A stretch of DNA of 64,000 nucleotides from Micromonospora sp. NBC_01699. GTDB lineage: Bacteria; Actinomycetota; Actinomycetes; Mycobacteriales; Micromonosporaceae. Of this stretch, positions 16,071 through 24,034 are shown piece by piece. Made by a program: the position numbers and the translations under genes. The notes under the pieces were generated by a model, which saw only the letters and a list, made by a program, of their open reading frames with translations, was not told the DNA's origin and did not search any database. The stretch spans positions 3,224,001 through 3,288,000 of the forward strand of contig NZ_CP109199.1 of assembly GCF_036250065.1 (NCBI RefSeq), given 5' to 3'. Position 1 is the first letter of the stretch. Every line of letters begins with the position of its first letter.

Positions 16071-17402
16071 GTGGCCGGAGAAGGGTGTGCGGTGACCGCC
16101 TCGTCGCTTCCTACCCGCCCGCTCAGCCGTCGCGAGCTGATCGCGCTCGACGGGCTGCTCGCGCTGTTCCTCGGCCTGTGGTATGCGTTCGCCCCGGCGA
16201 CCGGCGTCTCGTCGCAGAGCCCCGCGATCGGCCCGACCGGGCTCACGATGTGCCTGGTCGTGCTGCTCATGGCCCTGCCGGTGGCGGTACGCCGACTCTG
16301 GCCGGTCCCGGTGTTCCTGGTCGTCGCGCCGGCCTCGGTGCTGGCCCTGGCGTCCGGGGTGCTGTACGAGCCGTTCCTGGCCGCCGCGCTGACCGGCTAC
16401 ACGGCCGCGCTCGCCGGCCGGCCACTGCGCCGGATCCGGTGGCGGATGCTGAGCGGCATCACCCTGGTCCTGCTGCTGCTCAGTGTCTCCGCCGGCCCGA
16501 CCCCGGCCGATGCCGAGGCGTTCGGTGTGCTGCTGCCCGGATTGGCGCTGGTCGGGGCGGCCTGGACGGCCGGGGTGGCGGTCCGGGAACGCCGGGTGTA
16601 CCAGGATCGGAGCAACGCGGAACGGACCGCACGGGCGGTCGCCGACGAGCGGCTGCGCATCGCGCGGGAGGTGCACGACATCGTCTCGCACAACCTCGGG
16701 ATCATCACCGTACGGGCGGCGGTGGCCCGGCACGTCGCGGACTCCCGGCCGGGCGCGGCGGCCGACGCCCTTGAGCTGATCGAGAAGGTGGGCCGCTCGG
16801 CGCTCACCGACATGCGCCAGGTGCTGTACGTGCTGCGCACCGACCCGGCCGAGGGCGCCGACCCGAACGACACCGCTTCGACGCACCGCGCCGACCCGAG
16901 CAGCGCAGACCGGAACGGCAGCGAGGGGAACGAGGCCGGCGCCCCGGAGACCGGTGTCGAGCCGGAGTTGACGCCGGCCGTGGGGGATCTGAACCTGCTG
17001 GTGGCACGCGCGGCGGCAGCCGGCCTCGACCTGCGGTCCGACGTTACCGGTACGGACCGGCTGCCGGAGGGGACGGCGGTCTCGGCGTACCGCATCCTTC
17101 AGGAGGCGCTGACGAACGTGATCAAGCACGCCGGGCTGACCCGCTGCCAGGTCACCGTCCGGTGCGCCGACGACGAGGTGATCATCGAGGTGCTGGACGA
17201 CGGGCCGGCGAGCGGGCGTACCCCGGTCGCCGCCAGCGGGCACGGCCTGGTCGGGATGCGGGAGCGGGTGGCGATGCACGGTGGTGAGCTGACCGCCGGG
17301 CCACGTGAGCAGGGCGGTTTCCACCTTCGCGCCCGACTGCCGTACCCGGAGTCCGGCAGCCTTTCGCGGGGCGAGCGGCGACCGGCCGGGAGCACCTCGT
17401 GA
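16071..17402 (+). CDS. Sensor histidine kinase (NarL/HisKA_3 type)
   Basis: 443 residues. The N-terminal half carries about five hydrophobic segments (roughly residues 28-180) with very short loops, an intramembrane-sensing layout. The dimerisation/phosphoacceptor helix has REVHDIVSHNL with H202, and a C-terminal HATPase domain ends GHGLVGMRERVAMHGG. A Ser/Asp-rich insert (about 260-300) separates the two. It overlaps the response regulator by four bases (GTGA at 17399). GTG 16071 has GGAG at good spacing; GTG 16092 is an alternative. The transporter operon just downstream is the likely regulated target, as with bacitracin- or lantibiotic-type detoxification modules. Confidence 0.92.
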   Translation: MAGEGCAVTASSLPTRPLSRRELIALDGLLALFLGLWYAFAPATGVSSQSPAIGPTGLTMCLVVLLMALPVAVRRLWPVPVFLVVAPASVLALASGVLYEPFLAAALTGYTAALAGRPLRRIRWRMLSGITLVLLLLSVSAGPTPADAEAFGVLLPGLALVGAAWTAGVAVRERRVYQDRSNAERTARAVADERLRIAREVHDIVSHNLGIITVRAAVARHVADSRPGAAADALELIEKVGRSALTDMRQVLYVLRTDPAEGADPNDTASTHRADPSSADRNGSEGNEAGAPETGVEPELTPAVGDLNLLVARAAAAGLDLRSDVTGTDRLPEGTAVSAYRILQEALTNVIKHAGLTRCQVTVRCADDEVIIEVLDDGPASGRTPVAASGHGLVGMRERVAMHGGELTAGPREQGGFHLRARLPYPESGSLSRGERRPAGSTS

Positions 17403-18142
17403 CCGACCGGATCCGGGTCGCGATCGCCGACGACCAGGCGTTGCTGCGCGGCGGCTTCCGGCTCCTGCTCGAATCCGATCCGCGCTGCGTGGTCGTGGGC
17501 GAGGCGGCGACCGGCGCGCTCGCGGTGCGGCTCGCCGCCCGGGAACGCCCCGACGTGATGCTGATGGACATCCGGATGCCCGACCTGGACGGCATCGAGG
17601 CGACCCGCCGGATCTGCGCCGACCCGGCGACCGCGAGCGTACGGGTGCTGATTCTGACCATGTTCGACCTGGACCCGTACGTCTTCGGCGCGCTGCGGGC
17701 CGGGGCGAGCGGCTTCCTGCTCAAGGACACCCCACCGGCCGACCTGCTCAACGCGGTGCACGTGGTGGCGAGCGGGCACGCGCTGTTCGCCCCGACGGTG
17801 ACCCGGCGACTGGTCGCCGAGTTCGGTCGGGCGCAGCCAGCCAGGACCGACGGAACCCGGCTGGACGGGTTGACCAATCGGGAGCGGGAGATCCTGGCCC
17901 TGGTGGGCGCCGGGCTGTCCAACACCGAGATCGCCGGGCACGAGCAGATCGGCATGGCCACGGTGAAGACCCACCTGACCCGGCTGCTGGCCAAGCTCGG
18001 CGCACGGGACCGGGCCCAGTTGGTCATCGTCGCGTACGAGAGCGGTTTGGTCCCGCTGGGCGGCGGCCGGCACCCGAGCGGCGGCGGGACGGGTCAGACT
18101 CCGGTCCGACGCGTCGGGAAGCAGGATCAAACCTCGGTCTGA
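17399..18142 (+). CDS. LuxR/NarL family response regulator
   Basis: 247 residues. The receiver domain (about 3-120) has phosphoacceptor D57 in MLMDIRMPDLDG and the conserved Lys in GFLLKDTPP. A C-terminal LuxR helix-turn-helix (about 158-220: LTNREREILALVGAGLSNTEIA) follows, then a Gly-rich tail. Its GTG overlaps the stop of the kinase gene, so it is the kinase's partner. It probably activates the ABC-2 transporter genes that begin 35 bp after its stop. Confidence 0.94.
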   Translation: MTDRIRVAIADDQALLRGGFRLLLESDPRCVVVGEAATGALAVRLAARERPDVMLMDIRMPDLDGIEATRRICADPATASVRVLILTMFDLDPYVFGALRAGASGFLLKDTPPADLLNAVHVVASGHALFAPTVTRRLVAEFGRAQPARTDGTRLDGLTNREREILALVGAGLSNTEIAGHEQIGMATVKTHLTRLLAKLGARDRAQLVIVAYESGLVPLGGGRHPSGGGTGQTPVRRVGKQDQTSV

Positions 18143-18177
18143 CGCGCCGCTCGGCCCTCGGCTGGGAGGTTGGTGCG

Positions 18178-19101
18178 GTGATCGAGGTAGCACAGTTGAC
18201 CAAGCATTACGGCCGGCGGGTGGCGGTGGACGGGCTGTCGTTCACCGTGCGTCCCGGTCGTATCACCGGATTTCTCGGCCCCAACGGCGCGGGCAAGTCG
18301 ACCACCATGCGGCTGCTGCTGGAGTTGGACCGGCCGACCTCGGGCAGCGCGTTGATCGACGGCAGGCCGTACGGCCGGTTGGTCGAGCCGTTGCGGCAGG
18401 TGGGCGCGCTGCTGGACGCGAAGTCCGCCCACCCGGGCCGGTCCGCGTACGACCACCTGCTCGGCCTGGCCGCCAGCAACCGGATCGGCCGGCGGCGGGT
18501 CCGGGAGGTGATCGGGATGGTCGGGCTGGAGAGCGTGGCCCGCAAACGGGTACGCGGCTTCTCGCTCGGCATGAGCCAGCGCCTCGGGCTGGCCGCCGCC
18601 CTGCTCGGCGACCCGCCCGTCCTGATCCTGGACGAGCCGGTCAACGGGCTGGACCCGGAGGGGGTCAAGTGGATGCGTGACCTGCTCACCCGGCTGGCCC
18701 GGGAGGGGCGGACGGTTTTCCTCTCCAGCCATCTGATGAACGAGATGGCGGTCACCGCCGAGCATCTGGTCATCATCGGGCAGGGTCGGCTGCTCGCCGA
18801 CCTGAGCACGGCCGACTTCGTCGCCCGGCATGCCGGCTCGTACGTGCGGGTGCGTTCGCCGGAACGGGAGCGGCTGCGGCAGGCCCTCGTGGCCGGCGGG
18901 GTCGGCGTCGAGGACGGTTCGGACGGCGCGCTGCACGCGATCGACGCCCGAACGGAGGAGATCGCCGCGATCGTCCATGCCGAACACCTCAGCGTCACCG
19001 AGCTGACCCCGTGCTCGGCCTCGCTGGAGGAGGCGTTCATGCAACTGACCGCGCCGGCGGTCGAGTATCGAGGCCACCAGGAAGTGGAGGTGAACCGATG
19101 A
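18178..19101 (+). CDS. ABC transporter ATP-binding protein (ABC-2 type exporter)
   Basis: 307 residues: Walker A GPNGAGKST (34-42), signature FSLGMSQRLGLAAAL, Walker B LILDEPVNGLD and H-loop SSHLM, followed by a C-terminal regulatory stretch of about 90 residues as in DrrA/BcrA-type ATPases. The GTG at 18178 is preceded by GGGAGG at eight bases; a longer in-frame extension upstream lies over the response regulator gene and is rejected. It overlaps the permease gene by four bases (ATGA). Together with the preceding two-component genes it forms one operon, probably a drug or peptide exporter under autonomous control. Confidence 0.94.
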   Translation: MIEVAQLTKHYGRRVAVDGLSFTVRPGRITGFLGPNGAGKSTTMRLLLELDRPTSGSALIDGRPYGRLVEPLRQVGALLDAKSAHPGRSAYDHLLGLAASNRIGRRRVREVIGMVGLESVARKRVRGFSLGMSQRLGLAAALLGDPPVLILDEPVNGLDPEGVKWMRDLLTRLAREGRTVFLSSHLMNEMAVTAEHLVIIGQGRLLADLSTADFVARHAGSYVRVRSPERERLRQALVAGGVGVEDGSDGALHAIDARTEEIAAIVHAEHLSVTELTPCSASLEEAFMQLTAPAVEYRGHQEVEVNR

Positions 19102-19868
19102 ACGGCACGGTGGTACGCCCGGTGCTCGCATCGGAATGGATCAAGGCAAGGTCCACCCTGGCAACGATGATCTCGCTGTCGGTCGGTGTCGTGGTCAGCG
19201 TCGGGCTCGCGTTGGCCAGTGGCTTCTCGATCCGGGCCGCCTTCGACCGCAGCAGTGACGCGCTCCGGCCCGATTTCCACCCGATCGACGCAGGCTTCGG
19301 TGGCCTGATCTACGGCAATCTGGCCTTCACCGTGTTCGCCGTGCTCGTGGTCAGCTCCGAGTACACCAGCGGCACCATCCGGGCCTCGCTGGCGGCGGTG
19401 CCCCGACGTGGCCTGTTCTACCTGTGCAAACTCGGGGTGACCGGGCTGGTCTGCGTGGTCGTCGGCGGTGTCACCACGCTCGGGGCGTTCCTGGTGACAC
19501 AGGTCGCGCTCGGTCCGTACGGGGTCGAACTGTCCGATCCCGGTGCCGTCCAGGCGGTGCTCGGTGGGCTCGCGTACGTGACCCTGCTCGGCGTCTTCGC
19601 CGCCGCCGTGGCCGCCGTGCTGCGGGGTACCGCGCTCACGCTGGGCATCCTCATCCCGTTCTTCTTCGTCGTCTCGCCCGCGCTCTGGCTGATCCCCGCG
19701 ACCAGGTCGGCCGCGCGTTTCCTGCCGGACCAGGCTGGCATGCGGGCAATGGAGGCGACCGTCGGGCCCGGCGAACTCACCCAGAACCAGGGACTGCTGG
19801 TGCTGCTCGGCTGGACGGTCCTCGCCGTCGCCGCCGGCTACTGGAGCATCCGCCGCCGAGACGCCTGA
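19098..19868 (+). CDS. ABC-2 type transporter permease
   Basis: 256 residues with six hydrophobic segments. Two recognisable parts are an N-terminal cytoplasmic start (residues 1-20, ASEWIKARSTLATM) typical of ABC-2 permeases and a SSEYTSGTIRASL segment after the second helix. ATG 19098 overlaps the ATPase stop codon (ATGA), with GGAGG upstream. It should pair with the ATPase as (ATPase)2(permease)2 in the cytoplasmic membrane. The substrate is not evident from the sequence. Confidence 0.92.
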   Translation: MNGTVVRPVLASEWIKARSTLATMISLSVGVVVSVGLALASGFSIRAAFDRSSDALRPDFHPIDAGFGGLIYGNLAFTVFAVLVVSSEYTSGTIRASLAAVPRRGLFYLCKLGVTGLVCVVVGGVTTLGAFLVTQVALGPYGVELSDPGAVQAVLGGLAYVTLLGVFAAAVAAVLRGTALTLGILIPFFFVVSPALWLIPATRSAARFLPDQAGMRAMEATVGPGELTQNQGLLVLLGWTVLAVAAGYWSIRRRDA

Positions 19869-20005
19869 CCGGGCGGCGACGATGCCGGACAGGTCCGACA
19901 GCCGACCGGGTGGTCGGCGACGTCGGGGGCCTGCGCGCCCAGCTCGACGGCGTCCTGTAGGCGGCGTATGCATGACCCCGAGATGCTCACCGTAGGGTAT
20001 GGCGA

Positions 20006-20125
20006 ATGGGTGCAATCAGGCCGTGGCATGTGCTGTTGCTGTCGATCGTCTGCCTGCTGCCGCTGTTCGCCGCGACGCTCGGTGGGCTGCTCTGGGCGAT
20101 GTCCCGCCGCCGTCGCAACCGTTGA
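20006..20125 (+). CDS. Very small membrane protein, 39 aa
   Basis: The peptide starts MGAIRPWHVLLLSIVC, continues as a single hydrophobic helix to about residue 32 and ends in a basic SRRRRNR tail, a cytoplasm-anchored membrane peptide by charge. ATG 20006 is seven bases after TAGGGT (19993-19998) with no Shine-Dalgarno, as in the leaderless genes of this window. It ends 24 bp before the histidine phosphatase gene and may share its transcript. No function known. The PWH start resembles TatA-type N-termini only superficially. Confidence 0.5.
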   Translation: MGAIRPWHVLLLSIVCLLPLFAATLGGLLWAMSRRRRNR

Positions 20126-20149
20126 CGGAGGAAACGGGAGGCGATAACC

Positions 20150-20872
20150 ATGAGTCATCCGTCCCCGCCTGTCGAGCTGGCGGAGTTGACCGTGGTCCGG
20201 CACGGGCAGAGCACCGCGAACGCGGCGTTTGCCCTGGCCGAGGCGGTGGGCAGCGTGGAGAGCGGGGTCACCGGCCGGGACGCCGACATCGCTCTCTCGC
20301 CGCTCGGGCAGGCGCAGGCAGTCGCCCTCGGTCACCGGTTCGGTGCCGTTGCGGCGGATCGTCGGCCGCAGGTGGTGCTCTGTTCGCCGTACCGTCGGGC
20401 CTGTCTGACCTGGCAGTTGGCGACGGACGCGGCGCGGGCCGGGGGCGGCCCGGAGCTACCGGCGGCGCGGACCGACGACCGGCTGCGGGACCGGGTGATG
20501 GGCGACCTGGAACTGCTGACCAGCGCGGCGATCGCCGCCCGGTTCCCGGCCGAGGCGGCCCGCCGGGCCGCCTCCGACGGGTTCCACTACCGTCCGCCGG
20601 GCGGCGAGTCGCTACTGGACGTCGCGGCTCGTCTCGGGTCGCTGCTTGACGACGTACGCCGGCAGCACGCCGGCCTGCGGGTGTTGCTGGTGGCGCACGA
20701 CTCCGTGGTGCTGATGCTGCGTCACCTGGTCGAGGGGCTGTCGCTGGCAGAGCTGGAAACGGTCGTCCGGGTCGGGATGGTGGCAAACGCCTCGGTCACC
20801 CGCTGGACCGCCGAGACCGGACGGCTGATGCTTGCCGAGTACAACAGCGTGATGCACCTGCCGGGGGAGTGA
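20150..20872 (+). CDS. Histidine phosphatase family protein
   Basis: 240 residues of the phosphoglycerate-mutase-like superfamily. The catalytic R17-H18-G19 motif is at the start of the fold (LTVVRHGQSTAN), an SPYRRA element near residue 83, an E in the acid position after GDLE, and the second catalytic His in LLVAHDSVV. ATG 20150 follows GGGAGG at nine bases. The most likely role is a small-molecule phosphatase; the substrate cannot be inferred. It is not closely similar to the family member at 285-1001. The gene is convergent with the TetR gene, with one base between the stop codons. Confidence 0.88.
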   Translation: MSHPSPPVELAELTVVRHGQSTANAAFALAEAVGSVESGVTGRDADIALSPLGQAQAVALGHRFGAVAADRRPQVVLCSPYRRACLTWQLATDAARAGGGPELPAARTDDRLRDRVMGDLELLTSAAIAARFPAEAARRAASDGFHYRPPGGESLLDVAARLGSLLDDVRRQHAGLRVLLVAHDSVVLMLRHLVEGLSLAELETVVRVGMVANASVTRWTAETGRLMLAEYNSVMHLPGE

Positions 20873-20873
20873 G

Positions 20874-21455
20874 TCAGCCTCTCGGCGGCTGTGGGCGCAG
20901 CCCGTCGAGGGCCATGTCGAGCACCCGTTCGAGCTGGCCCGGTTCGTTCACCTTGATCATCGTGATCCCGCTGACCAGACGCATCACGTCGTCGATGTTG
21001 GTGTCGGTGCGCACCACCCCGGCGCCCTGGGCGCGTACGAGCAGCGGCCGACCCGCGTCGTAGACCTCGGTACGGCACCGCTGGAAGACCTCGGAGTCGT
21101 GCAGCAACTCCTCGGCCAGTGCCCGCTTCGTGGCGATGTATCCGACCACCCGGTGCAGCCAGCCGACCAGGGCGTCCCAGGGTGGTGCGTCGGCCAGGTC
21201 GTTGGCGGAGCGGGACAGTGCCTCGACCTCGTCCACGTAGACGGCCTCGAAGAGGTCCTGCCGGGTGGGGAAGTGTCGGTAGAGGGTGCCGATGCCGACC
21301 TGTGCCCGCCGAGCGATGTCCTCCAGCGACGCCGACGACCCGTGTTCGGCGAACGCGTCCCGGGCGGCGGAGATCAGGTTTTCGTAGTTGCGCAGCGCGT
21401 CGGCCCGTTTCGGACGCCGGGAGAGGGTGTCGGGTACCGGTGCGGCGCTCGTCAC
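20874..21455 (-). CDS. TetR/AcrR family transcriptional regulator
   Basis: 193 residues. The N-terminal HTH (about 18-65) contains LEDIARRAQVGIGTLYRHFPTRQDLFEAVY; the helical C-terminal ligand domain is typical. GTG 21455 was chosen because GGGAGA lies seven bases upstream; a longer start at 21518 would run through the operator palindromes. It is divergent from an MFS transporter, and three GGAGG-N4-CCTCC palindromes lie between the genes, so it most likely represses the transporter and itself and is released by a transported drug. Confidence 0.92.
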   Translation of the reverse strand: MTSAAPVPDTLSRRPKRADALRNYENLISAARDAFAEHGSSASLEDIARRAQVGIGTLYRHFPTRQDLFEAVYVDEVEALSRSANDLADAPPWDALVGWLHRVVGYIATKRALAEELLHDSEVFQRCRTEVYDAGRPLLVRAQGAGVVRTDTNIDDVMRLVSGITMIKVNEPGQLERVLDMALDGLRPQPPRG

Positions 21456-21482
21456 AGCCGGGTCTCCCTTCTGCGGTTGCGA

Positions 21483-21500
21483 CCGGAGGCACCCCTCCGG
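21483..21500. promoter_or_regulatory. TetR operator candidate 1
   Basis: CCGGAGG-CACC-CCTCCGG, perfect 7-bp arms around four bases, 28 bp from the TetR start. First of three similar palindromes in the divergent TetR/MFS intergenic region. Confidence 0.7.
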
Positions 21501-21509
21501 TAATGTTTT

Positions 21510-21525
21510 CGGAGGCACTCCTCCG
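21510..21525. promoter_or_regulatory. TetR operator candidate 2
   Basis: CGGAGG-CACT-CCTCCG, 6-bp arms. Its centre is 26 bp from operator 1, and both are followed by GGTA, so the two may have arisen by duplication. Confidence 0.7.
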
Positions 21526-21532
21526 GTATTAG

Positions 21533-21548
21533 TGGAGGGTGCCCTCCA
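21533..21548. promoter_or_regulatory. TetR operator candidate 3
   Basis: TGGAGGGTGCCCTCCA is a perfect 16-bp palindrome with the same GGAGG/CCTCC half-sites, centred 23 bp from operator 2 and about 130 bp upstream of the MFS start. Confidence 0.7.
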
Positions 21549-21678
21549 GATACTCTACCTCCCCGGCGGAACGCCGGTGGTGGCGTAGCACGTTCGCTCG
21601 ATCCGCCCACCGGACGACCAGGAGCGCCGGTCGGGCCATCGGCAACATCTCATCCAGCTACCTCGTAAGGAAGTTCTC

Positions 21679-23136
21679 GTGGCATCGACCACCAGACGTA
21701 CCCCTCGGCAGTTGACCTTTGCCGTGCTCGCGGCCGGGGCCGGCTTCTTCGCGATGATGCAGTCGCTGATCAGCCCGGTGCTCTCCACCATCCAGCACGA
21801 CCTGCACACCTCACAGAGCACGGTCACCTGGGTGCTGACCGCGTACCTGCTCTCGGCGGCGATCTTCACGCCGATCCTCGGCCGGGTCGGCGACATGGTC
21901 GGCAAGGAACGCATCCTCGTCCTGACCCTGGTCGGGCTCGCCGTCGGCTGCCTGCTCGCCGCGATCGCCCCGACCATCGGGGTGCTGATCATCGCCCGGC
22001 TGATCCAGGGCGTCGGCGGCGCGGTCTTCCCGCTCTCGTTCGGCATCATCCGGGACGAGTTCCCGGCCGCACGGATGTCCTCCGCGATCGGTGCGATGTC
22101 GGCCATCATCGCCGTCGGCGGCGGCCTCGGTGTCGTACTCGCCGGACCGATCGTCGGCCTGCTCGGTTACCGGTGGCTGTTCTGGATCCCGCTGATGATC
22201 GTCTCGCTGACCGCACTGGCCGCCTACCTCCTGGTCCCCGAGTCCCCGGTACGCAACCGGGGCCGGATCAACCTGCTCTCCGCGACGTGGATGTCCGGCT
22301 GGCTCGTCGCCCTGCTCCTGGCGGTCAGCGAGGCACCGAAGTGGGGCTGGCAGTCGACCCGGGTGATCGGGCTGCTGGTGCTCGCGGTCGTGGTCTTCGC
22401 CGCCTGGGCCGCCACCGAGATTCGGTCGGCCAACCCACTGATCGACATGCGGATGATGCGGCTGCCGGCGGTCTGGGCCACCAACCTGGTCGCGCTCCTG
22501 TTCGGCGGGGCGATGTTCGCCCTCTACGGCTTCCTGCCGCAGTTCACCCAGACCCCGACGGCGGCCGGTTACGGCTTCGGTGCCAGCGTCACCGAAGCCG
22601 GCCTGCTGATGCTGCCGATGCTGGTCACCATGTTCGTCGCCGGCCTGCTCAGCGGACGGCTCGAAGCGGTCTTCAGCGCCAAGGCACAGCTCGTCACCGG
22701 GTCGGCGTTCGGCGTGGTGGCCTGCGCCGCACTCGTCGTGGCACATGACGAACGCTGGCAGCTCGGTGCCGCCGCCGCCGTCTTCGGCCTCGGTATCGGA
22801 CTGGCGTACTCGGCGATGACGAACCTGATCGTGAAGAGCGTGCCGGCCCACCACACCGGTGCCGCGGTCGGGATGAACGCCAACATCCGCACCATCGGCG
22901 GCGCGATCGGCGCCGCCATGATGAGCAGCATCGTCACCGGCCACCTCCAGGCGAGCGGACTGCCTCGCGAGTCCGGTTACGCCCACGGGTTCGCCCTGCT
23001 GGCCGGGCTCTCGATACTCGCCGTCGCGGCGGCGCTGCTGGTACCGACCGTCCGGCGCGCGGCCCACCCGGCCGTCGACGGCTCGGCACCGACCCCGGTG
23101 ACCCCGCCGACCCCGATCGGCGCCGCCGCCAGGTGA
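21679..23136 (+). CDS. MFS transporter, DHA2/EmrB-QacA-like drug exporter
   Basis: 485 residues, almost wholly hydrophobic with 12-14 predicted spans. Motif A of the family appears as GRVGDMVGKERIL after the second helix, and the motif near LIQGVGGAVFPLSFGII in helices 4-5 is typical of the DHA2 antiporters. The C-terminal 20 residues are Pro/Thr-rich and cytoplasmic. GTG 21679 follows AAGGAAG at five to six bases. The divergent TetR gene and the triple operator make a classic inducible multidrug efflux pair. Confidence 0.92.
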   Translation: MASTTRRTPRQLTFAVLAAGAGFFAMMQSLISPVLSTIQHDLHTSQSTVTWVLTAYLLSAAIFTPILGRVGDMVGKERILVLTLVGLAVGCLLAAIAPTIGVLIIARLIQGVGGAVFPLSFGIIRDEFPAARMSSAIGAMSAIIAVGGGLGVVLAGPIVGLLGYRWLFWIPLMIVSLTALAAYLLVPESPVRNRGRINLLSATWMSGWLVALLLAVSEAPKWGWQSTRVIGLLVLAVVVFAAWAATEIRSANPLIDMRMMRLPAVWATNLVALLFGGAMFALYGFLPQFTQTPTAAGYGFGASVTEAGLLMLPMLVTMFVAGLLSGRLEAVFSAKAQLVTGSAFGVVACAALVVAHDERWQLGAAAAVFGLGIGLAYSAMTNLIVKSVPAHHTGAAVGMNANIRTIGGAIGAAMMSSIVTGHLQASGLPRESGYAHGFALLAGLSILAVAAALLVPTVRRAAHPAVDGSAPTPVTPPTPIGAAAR

Positions 23137-23153
23137 CCGAGCCGTACGCCACT

Positions 23154-23176
23154 GTGGAATTTGGTACGGATTCCAC
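23154..23176. promoter_or_regulatory. Inverted repeat upstream of the metallopeptidase gene
   Basis: GTGGAAT (23154-23160) and ATTCCAC (23170-23176) are perfect 7-bp arms with a nine-base spacer, 17 bp after the MFS stop. There is no T tract, so an operator is more likely than a terminator. Confidence 0.4.
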
Positions 23177-23270
23177 CGGGCGGGAATTATGGACCTGCCG
23201 CCGGAACAACGGGCCCGGATCCGTCCCACCACCCCGCCTCCGGTGGCCGCGATCAGTCGAGGAGGCCACC

Positions 23271-24005
23271 ATGGGCGCAGTAACCGGATACCGAACCAGC
23301 CGGGGCGTCGCCGTGCTCGGCCTGGTCGCCGCGCTGGTGGTCACGCTCGCCTGCGCCGTCGGTCCCCGAACACCGGGGGAGCAGGCCCCGGCGCCCGCTC
23401 CGGCGCCGTCGTCGGGTGAACCGGTCGACGGCTCGGGCACGGTCGAGGAGTTCGAGCGGGACATCACCGGCGCGGTCCGTCTCGCCGAGTTGTACTGGGA
23501 GCAGCGGTTCACCGAGTCCGGGCAGCGTTTCGAGGCGGTCGGCCGGGTGCTCGCGTACTCCCGTACCGGCGAGATCGCCTGCGGTCGGCAGGAAATCCCG
23601 CGCAACAATGCCGCCTACTGCCCGGCCGGCGACTTCATCGCGTACGACGTCAACTGGGCGGTCACCGTGTTCCGGCAGATCGGCGACGCGTTCATCTTCT
23701 TCCTGCTCGGCCACGAGTACGCCCACGCGATCCAGGCGCGACTCGGCATCGAGCACCAGTTCACCATCCAGTCCGAGTTGCAGGCCGACTGCATGGCCGG
23801 GGCGTACATCGGTGACTCGGTTCAGGACCGGCAGCTCGACCTGAAGGACGGCGACCTGGACGAGTTCCGAGCCGGCCTGGTGGCCGTCGGCGACGACCCC
23901 GACCAGCCCTGGTTCGCCGAAGGCTCACACGGCACCCCCGAACAGCGGATCGACTCCTTCTTCCGCGGCTACGACCGCTCCTACACCGCCTGCGACCTCA
24001 CCTGA
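23271..24005 (+). CDS. Lipoprotein neutral zinc metallopeptidase
   Basis: 244 residues. A basic N-terminus and hydrophobic stretch end in the lipobox T-L-A-C28, so the protein should be lipid-anchored on the outer face of the membrane. A Pro/Ala linker (about 31-50) leads to a metallopeptidase domain with HEYAH at H148-E149-x2-H152, the HExxH zinc site, and a downstream SELQADCMAGAY segment that supplies the third ligand in this family (putative neutral zinc metallopeptidases). ATG 23271 has GAGGAGG six bases upstream. The natural substrate is unknown. It is convergent with the RAMA-CBS gene; a short CCTCC-TGA-GGAGG hairpin (24022-24034) lies between. Confidence 0.88.
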   Translation: MGAVTGYRTSRGVAVLGLVAALVVTLACAVGPRTPGEQAPAPAPAPSSGEPVDGSGTVEEFERDITGAVRLAELYWEQRFTESGQRFEAVGRVLAYSRTGEIACGRQEIPRNNAAYCPAGDFIAYDVNWAVTVFRQIGDAFIFFLLGHEYAHAIQARLGIEHQFTIQSELQADCMAGAYIGDSVQDRQLDLKDGDLDEFRAGLVAVGDDPDQPWFAEGSHGTPEQRIDSFFRGYDRSYTACDLT

Positions 24006-24034
24006 CCCGAACGGGGTTTGCCCTCCTGAGGAGG

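Noticed and set aside
23154-23176. Rho-independent terminator after the MFS gene
   Set aside because: The arms are only seven bases with a long spacer and there is no T run; it is better read as a possible operator.
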